Shown here: piece by piece, positions 7,673-13,247 of the stretch
Position numbering within the stretch: the stretch's first letter is position 1
How the letters are laid out: each line of letters starts with the position of its first letter
Assembly: GCA_007121565.1 (NCBI GenBank)
Contig: SKKI01000090.1
Coordinates: 1 to 14,892 of the forward strand
Direction of reading: 5' to 3'
Source: Phycisphaerae bacterium
GTDB taxonomy: Bacteria > Planctomycetota > Phycisphaerae > Sedimentisphaerales > Anaerohalosphaeraceae
Length of the DNA stretch: 14,892 nt
Program-made: the position numbers and the translations under genes
The notes under the pieces: generated by a model
What the model saw: only the letters and a program-made list of their open reading frames with translations
Told to the model about the DNA's origin: nothing
Databases searched by the model: none

Positions 7673-7701
7673 TGTATATGCGATTATAAGGGATTCGTCA
7701 A
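7673..7701 (-). promoter_or_regulatory. Sigma70-type promoter for the hpf-ptsN-...-lptC unit
   Basis: The minus strand reads TTGACG (7701-7696), a 17-bp spacer, then TATACA (7678-7673). Both hexamers are one base from consensus and the spacing is ideal. It faces hpf, whose start lies about 138 bp downstream, and no other good promoter is seen before the nine-gene run. It should therefore be the main promoter of this unit. It looks like a vegetative sigma70 site, not a sigma54 site. Confidence 0.75.
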
Positions 7702-7832
7702 TATAAAATTACAGCCGATGGCCTCTGTGCGAATTCGGGCGAGCAAATGCTCAGAAGGCTTCTCAATACCTTCGAAACATTCCACGACACAATCCCCTTT
7801 TTGTTTGAATAATTATCGCGGAGGTATCGAAA

Positions 7833-8036
7833 ATGAGGGATAGTGCCACAATAAAGGGTGCAGGCAACCAAGCAAGATTAAGCCTGTTCCCTGTCTTTAA
7901 TGGGGCACTGGAAGAAGTTGAATCCCAAAACGTTTTGGCGATACAGGTCCTTTTAGATCGTATTCTGTTTTCATCCCTGCGCTTGGTTTTGCGTCTGATG
8001 GATCTGCTCGCAAACCCCACAAAGACGATCTACTGA
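7833..8036 (+). CDS. Possible small protein, 67 aa, unrecognised
   Basis: I do not recognise this ORF. It is listed because GGAGG lies 8 nt before ATG, the clearest plus-strand ribosome binding site in the 434-bp gap. The product starts MRDSATIKGAGNQARLSLF and has a hydrophobic, Leu-rich second half (VLAIQVLLDRILFSSLRLVL) that could be an amphipathic or membrane-associated helix. The 3' third (7971-8036) is antisense to the end of the histidine kinase gene, which argues against it. No good promoter is visible upstream. A perfect palindrome (7925-7938) lies inside it. It may be chance. Confidence 0.25.
   Translation: MRDSATIKGAGNQARLSLFPVFNGALEEVESQNVLAIQVLLDRILFSSLRLVLRLMDLLANPTKTIY
7925..7938. 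promoter_or_regulatory. 14-bp perfect palindrome CCAAAACGTTTTGG
   Basis: This is a perfect dyad with a central CG, a shape seen in operators of LacI-family repressors. It lies 33 bp past the kinase stop and over 220 bp upstream of the hpf promoter, so it has no obvious promoter to control. It could instead be a short hairpin at the end of the kinase transcript. The pattern is seen directly; function is unknown. Confidence 0.3.
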
Positions 8037-10004
8037 GCCGGCTAAATCCTGAATAGAAGCGTTTTCTTGATGTATACTATCCAAAATTTGTGAGGCGTTT
8101 TCAACCAACTGATCCTGGCCGACAGCGCGGCCGATTTCGGCGAACAACTCCGCAAAGCGCGTTACCAGCTCCAGATCCGACTGCATCAAAACCTCTCGAA
8201 TCCCCTCAGCCAGTTCCGGCAGACGCTCCAGCAGCGACTCGGCCGAGATAATGCTGTCTTGGGGCTGCTGTGCCCACGAGGAGTCGTCGCTGTTTATCCT
8301 CTTGTCGGGCAAATGTCGCTCAATGACCGCATAGAGCTGCTCGCGCGTCAATGGACGGAAAATACACTCCCCAAAGCCGGCCTGTTGCCATTGCCGCTCC
8401 CGGCCGCTGTGGCGATCTGCAAGCAATACAACCCCAGCATCGGGTATGTTAGCACGACTCGATTGGGCCAGCTCGATAACCGGCTCAAGTCCCATCTCTG
8501 CATCCAGAAAAACCAGATCAAAGTCGTTTTCTTCAAGACACCGGCGCGTCTGATCCACTGAGCCGGCAAGCTGCACATCCACCCCCAATCGGCGACACAT
8601 CAGCGCCAAGGTCAACTGGCTTGGAAAGGCCTTTTCCGCCAGTAAAATACGTCCCCGGTTCGCGGCGTCATCCTCACTTCGCCGTCCCGATCGCCCGCCA
8701 AGAAAGGCCGGGGGGGGCTCTGCAACGTCCGGTTCAAACAGCGGCAGTGTCAATGAGAATGTCGATCCCTTGCCGGTCTTGCTGGTCAGACTCACATCTC
8801 CGCCAAGCAGTCCCGCCAGACGACGGGTAATCGCCAGCCCCAGTCCCGTGCCGCCGTATTGATCTGCCGTCAGCGAATCGGCCTGCGCATAGGGGCTAAA
8901 AATCAGTTCCTGTTTGTCTTTCGGAATCCCAATACCGGTATCGACCACCTCAAAGCAAATACATTGCTGACCGGCCGACCAGCTCGGGCGGACAAAAACA
9001 GCGATATGGCCGCGCTCGGTAAACTTGATCGCATTGCCGATCAGGTTGACCAGGCATTGTCGCAGCCGCATCGGGTCGGTAAAAAACGTCGCCGGCAGCG
9101 TTTTGTCGATCTCTACGATAAAGTCCAGCCCTTTTTCACGGACCTGCATTTCCATCATCTTGCACACTTGCTGCACACTCTCGGCAAGCGGACAGGGGGT
9201 GATGTCAATCTTCAGTCTGCCCGCTTCCAGCCGGGAGTAATTCAGGATATCGTCTATCAGGCTAAGCAGCCCCTTGCCGGCATGATGGATGGTTTTGACG
9301 TATTCTTTCTGCTCGTTATCCAGCGGGGTACCCATCAGAATTTCCGAAAAACCGAGAATCGAGTTCATCGGCGAGCGGAGGTCATGGCTGGAGCTGGCCA
9401 GCAACTGGCCTTTGGCCTGATTGGCCCGCGTGGCCTTTTCAGCCAGCAGCCGCGCCTCTTCGGCGGTGGCTTTGAGCCGCTGGATGGTCTGCTCAAGCTG
9501 ATGCTGGGTTTTGAGCAAATCATCCTCGGCGTGCTTCTGCCGGGTGATATCGATCGCAAAGACCATCACCCCTGTAATGCGACCGTTTTCGTCCCGCAGC
9601 GGAATGCGATCCACCAAGGCCCACCGCTGCAAGCCGTTGAGCCCTGTAAATGGCCGCAGTTGCCCCAGCAGGGAGCGGCCGGTCTCGATCACCTCCAGGT
9701 CCTGCCGCAGCGCCCGCTCGGCGCCGTCCGGAAACAGGGTATAATAGTTTTTCCCGACCAGGTCCTGAACGCTCATCCCGACCGAGTCGGCGGCGCATCG
9801 GTTGGCTTTGAGAATCCGCCCGTCACGGTTGCGGTACCAGATCATCGCGGGCACCGAGTCGAAGATCGCCAGGCATTCACGGCGTGTCCGCTTGAGCTTA
9901 TTGACAAGCTGCTGCCTGTCTTCGGTCGAATGCTCAAGCGTTTTTTCTGTCTCGCTCAGCGCATGCTGCAAATCGCGGTTTTCGTCCTCGTTAGCGTGTT
10001 GCAT
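7971..10004 (-). CDS. Hybrid sensor histidine kinase (PAS-HisKA-HATPase-degenerate receiver)
   Basis: This is a 677 aa sensor kinase with no predicted membrane segment, so it is probably cytoplasmic. In order: an N-terminal coiled coil (about 1-45); a PAS domain (about 44-155, with VPAMIWYRNRDGRILKAN and a PAC end FAIDITRQ); a second coiled coil (155-195); HisKA with phospho-acceptor H207 in SSSHDLRSPMNSILGF; and HATPase_c with N box NLIGNAIKFT (N324), G1 DTGIGI and G2 GGTGLGLAI. A receiver-like domain (about 452-567) keeps the phospho-acceptor position D501 in VFLDAEMG. However, the acidic pair is E457-K458 and the usual lysine is R550, so it may not phosphorylate normally. The last 90 residues are helical and show no HPt motif. 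AGAGG lies 9 nt before ATG. There is no response regulator nearby and the signal is unknown. Confidence 0.93.
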   Translation of the reverse strand: MQHANEDENRDLQHALSETEKTLEHSTEDRQQLVNKLKRTRRECLAIFDSVPAMIWYRNRDGRILKANRCAADSVGMSVQDLVGKNYYTLFPDGAERALRQDLEVIETGRSLLGQLRPFTGLNGLQRWALVDRIPLRDENGRITGVMVFAIDITRQKHAEDDLLKTQHQLEQTIQRLKATAEEARLLAEKATRANQAKGQLLASSSHDLRSPMNSILGFSEILMGTPLDNEQKEYVKTIHHAGKGLLSLIDDILNYSRLEAGRLKIDITPCPLAESVQQVCKMMEMQVREKGLDFIVEIDKTLPATFFTDPMRLRQCLVNLIGNAIKFTERGHIAVFVRPSWSAGQQCICFEVVDTGIGIPKDKQELIFSPYAQADSLTADQYGGTGLGLAITRRLAGLLGGDVSLTSKTGKGSTFSLTLPLFEPDVAEPPPAFLGGRSGRRSEDDAANRGRILLAEKAFPSQLTLALMCRRLGVDVQLAGSVDQTRRCLEENDFDLVFLDAEMGLEPVIELAQSSRANIPDAGVVLLADRHSGRERQWQQAGFGECIFRPLTREQLYAVIERHLPDKRINSDDSSWAQQPQDSIISAESLLERLPELAEGIREVLMQSDLELVTRFAELFAEIGRAVGQDQLVENASQILDSIHQENASIQDLAGSVDRLCGVCEQIHQTQNQAQG

Positions 10005-10082
10005 AAACCTATCCCTCTCGCTTCGATTTCCTTGCTTGTAAGTTAGTACGCCAAGATCTCGATTCTATATGTCTTGAAACAG

Positions 10083-10113
10083 GAAAAGGAGCGACTCACT
10101 TCTGAATCGCTCC
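10083..10113 (-). terminator. Terminator-like stem upstream of the kinase gene
   Basis: On the minus strand a 10-bp stem with one G-U pair (GGAGCGATTC / GAGTCGCTCC) and a 6-nt loop is followed at once by TTTTCCT. It lies 84 bp before the kinase start codon and points toward it. Because no gene lies upstream on this strand, it must either end a small transcript or attenuate the kinase mRNA. Confidence 0.55.
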
Positions 10114-10173
10114 GTATCTGCTTATACCGATGTGCCGCTGTTTTGTTATCGGCAATAACAGTGTCCTGCTTTA
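10083..10173 (-). ncRNA. Candidate small RNA or structured kinase leader
   Basis: A possible promoter on the minus strand (TTGGAT at 10207-10202, 16-bp spacer, TAATAT at 10185-10180) would start transcription near 10173. The roughly 90-nt product would contain a TGTTAT/ATAACA hairpin (10144-10160), a rival pairing TGCCG/CGGCA that uses the loop of the first, and the terminator-like stem at 10088-10113. This layout fits an sRNA or a riboswitch-like attenuator ahead of the kinase gene. I match it to no known RNA family. Confidence 0.3.
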
Positions 10174-10201
10174 TCAGGAATATTACCTAAATTTGGCTCT
10201 T

Positions 10202-10260
10202 ATCCAATAAATTGACCAACTTTTTGGGGGTTGAGCCCAAAAAACCTGCGATATTGGGCT
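10202..10260. other. Hairpin-bearing intergenic DNA (minus -35 and an inverted repeat)
   Basis: The possible minus-strand -35 lies at 10202-10207. AGCCCAA (10234-10240) and TTGGGCT (10254-10260) can pair around a 13-nt loop, and a perfect palindrome CAGTTAACTG follows at 10289-10298. All lie between the divergent kinase and dockerin-protein genes, upstream of the plus-strand promoter, where regulator sites would be expected. No coding sequence is seen in 10005-10494. Confidence 0.3.
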
Positions 10261-10360
10261 TTAAACCAGGATTTTAGGGGTCAATTTTCAGTTAACTGTG
10301 GAATCCTGACCGGTGCTGTTTTTGGTCCTGCGAATCGAGGGTGGATGGCGACAAAAACAC

Positions 10361-10389
10361 TTGAATTTTGGTCGTGAATCGGGTATAAT
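10361..10389 (+). promoter_or_regulatory. Strong sigma70-type promoter for the dockerin-protein gene
   Basis: TTGAAT (10361-10366), a 17-bp spacer and a perfect TATAAT (10384-10389) lie 105 bp before the start codon at 10495. Transcription should begin near 10396. The -10 is the best in the window. The leader then holds a GGGGGA/TCCCCC hairpin. Confidence 0.75.
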
Positions 10390-10406
10390 GGTGTTTCAAT
10401 TTAACC

Positions 10407-10429
10407 GGGGGAGATTCAACGCATCCCCC
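10407..10429 (+). promoter_or_regulatory. Leader hairpin upstream of the dockerin-protein gene
   Basis: GGGGGA (10407-10412) and TCCCCC (10424-10429) pair around an 11-nt loop about 10 nt after the predicted transcription start. No T-run follows. It may protect the 5' end of the mRNA. Confidence 0.35.
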
Positions 10430-10494
10430 AAACCAAGAACCTTGAATTTGAAACTGTGCGTTTACGTGAATCTTTAATCGGGGCAGAACACACA

Positions 10495-11286
10495 ATGGTC
10501 AGGATAGCAGCCGTCAGTGTGATGGTCATCGCGGCGTGGGCTGCGGGGACGCCGGTGCAGGTGAGTTTTACGCCTGACCAATCAGGGACAGTCTCTGCGC
10601 CGGTCGTTGGGCTTGGCGCGACCAGTGAGGATTATTTGTTAACAGAACGTACAGTTTGGTCTATATTAGCTAAAGAATTTGATGGAAATAATCAGGAGAT
10701 TCCACAATTTGCCAACACGTCTGCCTCCAAAGATGCCGCTTCATTTGATGGACATACCCTGTCTTTTCATGCCTACGATTTTGCTGCTGACACCGTTGAA
10801 GATTTAGGGACGCTTGATTTCGATGCAAGCCAGTACGGCACGCCAACCGGTCTGGATTTTGTTCTGTACAAAGGTTCCGCACGCATGCTCGTCGCGACAC
10901 GGGATAAACAGGGAAGTTGGGGTTCAGTTTACAATTTCGTCCTTGACATGACCGCGATGACAGGGGCCATCGACCAATACTTCACGACGCCGGGGCTTGG
11001 AAATAAATTACAAGATATTTTATATGAAGATGGTAAGATAGCTTTAGGTTACGATAGAGCGGGTTCGGGTTTAATAGATGTCGGCGCTTACACGCCGTGT
11101 CATCCCTACGACTTTGACGGGGATGGCCGGATTGACACAGCGGATGTGGCGCTGCTGGCCTCTGGCTGGCTGTCGCCGCGGACGGCGCTGTATCGCGGGC
11201 CGGTGCCGGACGGGCTGGCCGACGACGGCGTGGTGAATCTGGAGGATTGGGCCGCACTGGCGCGGTATTGGGAGGGGAATTTTTAA
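10495..11286 (+). CDS. Secreted protein with C-terminal dockerin-like repeat pair
   Basis: This is a 263 aa exported protein of unknown role. It begins MVRIAAVSVMVIAAWAAG, a Sec signal peptide with cleavage likely near residue 18. The middle (about 19-200) is unlike any family I recognise; it has beta-rich stretches such as GTPTGLDFVLYKGSARMLVA and could be a sensor-like or beta-propeller fragment. The end (202-263) is dockerin-like: DFDGDGRIDTADVALLASGWL is a good Ca-binding loop plus helix, and DDGVVNLEDWAALARYW is a weaker second copy. Such tails are common in Phycisphaerae secreted proteins. ATG at 10495 has no clear Shine-Dalgarno, and an in-frame GTG at 10456 would add 13 residues. The central part looks AT-richer than the two ends, which may mean a mosaic gene. 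The gene has its own strong promoter. Confidence 0.8.
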   Translation: MVRIAAVSVMVIAAWAAGTPVQVSFTPDQSGTVSAPVVGLGATSEDYLLTERTVWSILAKEFDGNNQEIPQFANTSASKDAASFDGHTLSFHAYDFAADTVEDLGTLDFDASQYGTPTGLDFVLYKGSARMLVATRDKQGSWGSVYNFVLDMTAMTGAIDQYFTTPGLGNKLQDILYEDGKIALGYDRAGSGLIDVGAYTPCHPYDFDGDGRIDTADVALLASGWLSPRTALYRGPVPDGLADDGVVNLEDWAALARYWEGNF

Positions 11287-11336
11287 TTTTTAGTTCTTAA
11301 TTTTGAATTGTGGAGCCGGCTGATGCCGGGCTAAAA

Positions 11337-11439
11337 TATACCCCTCCGGCCTGCGGCCACCTCCCCTTGGCAGGGGAGGAACAAAAAAAGCTCTCCCCCT
11401 GCAAAGGGGGAGTACCCGCGAAGCGGGGGAGGGGGTATA
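11337..11439. repeat. 103-bp palindromic repeat unit with MITE-like ends
   Basis: The unit starts TATACCCCTCC and ends GGAGGGGGTATA, imperfect terminal inverted repeats differing by one C. Inside are three perfect hairpins: CCTCCCC/GGGGAGG (11360-11379), CTCCCCCT/AGGGGGAG (11393-11412) and CCCGC/GCGGG (11415-11427). There is no coding capacity. It looks like a non-autonomous repeat or REP-type element. The multi-copy status cannot be seen in this window. Confidence 0.6.
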
Positions 11440-11456
11440 AAACAAGAAAAATTCGA

Positions 11457-11473
11457 TGGCCGCGATGCGGCCA
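11457..11473. repeat. Perfect 7-bp hairpin TGGCCGC / GCGGCCA
   Basis: A 3-nt loop separates the two arms. It lies between the two denser hairpin groups of the same intergenic region and probably belongs to the same repeat cluster. Confidence 0.45.
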
Positions 11474-11526
11474 AATGGGGAACAGATAACAACGACAAAT
11501 ATACACGGGGTGACGCAACCACCCCT

Positions 11527-11567
11527 GTCCTGCTGGCGCAGGACGTCCCCTCCTTGGTAAGGAGGGG
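11527..11567. repeat. Two adjacent perfect hairpins of the repeat cluster
   Basis: GTCCTGC/GCAGGAC (11527-11544) is followed by a 9-bp stem CCCCTCCTT/AAGGAGGGG (11547-11567) with a 3-nt loop. The second resembles the CTCCCC-type stems at 11360-11412, which suggests the whole 11337-11567 stretch is related repeats. No T-run follows on either strand, so these are not standard terminators, though they could block read-through between malQ and the plus-strand gene. Confidence 0.55.
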
Positions 11568-11579
11568 AGCTTGACAAAA

Positions 11580-11762
11580 ATGGAAAGGGACAAAACACAC
11601 AGGGTCAGGATAGCGGCAGTCTGTGTGATGGTCCTCGCGGCGTGGGTCGAATTAAAGGTGTTCGGTATTTTTTTGGTTGACCTTTTTCCTTTTTGTGGCA
11701 CTCTTTCGTTACAGGCAATCGTGAACATTACAACCGGCCGTAGGTCTGTGCCAGTTGGCTAA
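11580..11762 (+). pseudogene. Broken copy of a secreted-protein gene start (signal-peptide remnant)
   Basis: The ORF begins MERDKTHRVRIAAVCVMVLAAW, and bases 11603-11646 match 10497-10540 of the dockerin-protein gene at 40 of 44 positions. After that the similarity stops and the frame reads into unrelated sequence (GIFLVDLFPFCGTL), ending at 11762 inside the 3' end of malQ on the other strand. It therefore looks like the 5' end of a paralogue whose body was lost, not a working gene. No promoter of its own is clear. A small exported peptide of about 38 residues after cleavage is a less likely reading. Confidence 0.5.
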
Positions 11763-13227
11763 GGGCGTTGGCGGTCGATTTTTTGAGGCTGCCCGGGGCC
11801 ATGCGCCAGGTCCAGTTGCCGCTGCGGCGGGAGGGGGTGTTCATCCGCGCTTCGGCGCCCAGCGCCAGCACATCCTGCATCGGCAGGATGCACAGCCGCG
11901 CCGGTGAGGCCATCGCCAGACGTATCATCTCCGGCACAACCGACCGGGACGAAACCGATGTGCCCAGGTACGCGGCCAACTGCTTGCGCGCCGCCGCCGA
12001 GGCCTCGCCCTTGAACCAGCCCAGCGTGGTATTGTTATCATGCGTGCCGGTATAGACGATGCTGTTGCGGATGTGGTTGAACGGCAGGTGGGTATTATTC
12101 GTCCGCCCGTTGAAGGCAAACTGCAAGACCTTCATACTCGGCAGTTGATACATCTCAATCAGCTCGCGCACCGCCGGGGTGATAACGCCCAGGTCCTCGG
12201 CCACAAGCGCAGCCTGGGGCATCTGCCGCAGCGCCGCTTCAAAAAAGTCCGCCCCGGGCCCTTCAATCCACGTCCCCTTGACGGCGGTTTTGTGTCCGGC
12301 CGGAACCTGCCAGTACGCCTCAAATCCGCGAAAGTGGTCGATGCGCAGCAGATCAAAGAGCGTCAGGTTGTGCCCGAGCCGCTGGAGCCACCACCGATAG
12401 CCGCGTTGCGCGTTGGCGTCCCAGTCATAGACCGGGTTGCCCCAGAGCTGGCCGGTCTTGCTGAAGTAATCCGGCGGCACACCGGCGATACATCGGGGCT
12501 TTTTGCTGCGGTCAAGCTTGAACAATTCCGGATGCGCCCACACGTCGGCGCTGTCATATTGCACATAGATGGGCATATCGCCGAACAGCAGGATGCCGTT
12601 GTCGTTGCAGTAGTCTTTCAGCGCCGAGAACTGCTGCGTAAACAGATACTGGATAAATTTTTCCCGCTCGATGGCGTCGCGCTGCTCGCGTGCAAAACGC
12701 TCAAGGGTGTTTTTCCTGCGATTACGAAAGGCCGCCGGCCACTGGGCCCAGCTCGCGCCCCGCTGCCGGGCCTTGAGGACCTTAAAGATCGCAAAATCAT
12801 CCAGCCAGCCGCTGGCCTGCTCCAGAAACGCTTGATAGGCGGTGTCCCGATGGGCGTGTGTGTCAAAGCGCTCAAAGGCGCAGCCCAGCAGTGTGGATCT
12901 GAGCCGTCCGGCCCGGTTAAAGGCCGCGGCATCGGCCGGCAGGGCCTCGGCCGCATCCAGCTCGGATTGTGTAAGCCAGCCGTCTTGATAGAGCTTTTCC
13001 GGGCTGATCAGCATCGGGTTGCCGGCAAAGGCGGACATACAGTTGTACGGGGAATAACCGCCCTGAGCGGTGGGGTATGTCAGCGGCAGCATCTGCCAGT
13101 AATTGGCCCCGGCCTGCTTGAGAAAATCGGCGAAGGCATAGGCCTGCGGCCCGAAATCGCCCACGCCGTACCGCGACGGCAGACTGGTCAGGTGCATCAG
13201 GATTCCGCCGGCTCTGCGTCTGAGCAT
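11728..13227 (-). CDS. malQ: 4-alpha-glucanotransferase (amylomaltase, GH77)
   Basis: The enzyme moves alpha-1,4-glucan segments between maltodextrins in the cytoplasm. It has 499 aa, the compact bacterial size. The GH77 fold is clear from GGILMHLTSLPSRYGVGDFG, WQMLPLTYP, YSPYNCMSAFAGNP and GVPPDYFS. The catalytic residues are visible: nucleophile D297 in RIDHFRG, acid/base E344 in LVAEDLG, and D397 in YTGTHDNNTT, close to the numbering of Thermus amylomaltase (D293, E340, D395). ATG at 13227 has AAGGA 7 nt upstream. It follows the GH57/DUF3536 gene by 20 bp, so the two are probably co-transcribed for glycogen or maltodextrin turnover. Its last 35 bases overlap the plus-strand signal-peptide remnant in antisense. 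Confidence 0.97.
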   Translation of the reverse strand: MLRRRAGGILMHLTSLPSRYGVGDFGPQAYAFADFLKQAGANYWQMLPLTYPTAQGGYSPYNCMSAFAGNPMLISPEKLYQDGWLTQSELDAAEALPADAAAFNRAGRLRSTLLGCAFERFDTHAHRDTAYQAFLEQASGWLDDFAIFKVLKARQRGASWAQWPAAFRNRRKNTLERFAREQRDAIEREKFIQYLFTQQFSALKDYCNDNGILLFGDMPIYVQYDSADVWAHPELFKLDRSKKPRCIAGVPPDYFSKTGQLWGNPVYDWDANAQRGYRWWLQRLGHNLTLFDLLRIDHFRGFEAYWQVPAGHKTAVKGTWIEGPGADFFEAALRQMPQAALVAEDLGVITPAVRELIEMYQLPSMKVLQFAFNGRTNNTHLPFNHIRNSIVYTGTHDNNTTLGWFKGEASAAARKQLAAYLGTSVSSRSVVPEMIRLAMASPARLCILPMQDVLALGAEARMNTPSRRSGNWTWRMAPGSLKKSTANALSQLAQTYGRL

Positions 13228-13247
13228 TGCTGTTCCTTTCGTTTCGT

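Noticed and set aside
7763..8020. Minus-strand ORF of 85 codons past the kinase stop
   Set aside because: It has no ribosome binding site or recognisable feature and overlaps the kinase end in another frame.
7971..8230. HPt phosphotransfer domain at the C-terminus of the kinase
   Set aside because: The helical tail lacks the His-x-x-Lys-Gly type motif; the only histidines do not sit in that context.
8709..8716. Possible frameshift at a run of eight G in the histidine kinase
   Set aside because: It encodes a Pro-rich linker between the ATPase and receiver regions and the frame continues correctly.
8859..10046. Plus-strand ORF of 395 codons opposite the histidine kinase
   Set aside because: It mirrors the kinase coding sequence and extends only slightly past its start; no domain is recognisable.
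11337..11567. CRISPR array
   Set aside because: The hairpins are not regularly spaced, the repeats differ in length and sequence, and no cas gene is present.
11290..11728. Overlapping minus-strand ORFs of 89-143 codons
   Set aside because: They are translations of the palindromic repeats, rich in Pro, Gly and Arg, as typical of spurious ORFs in such repeats.
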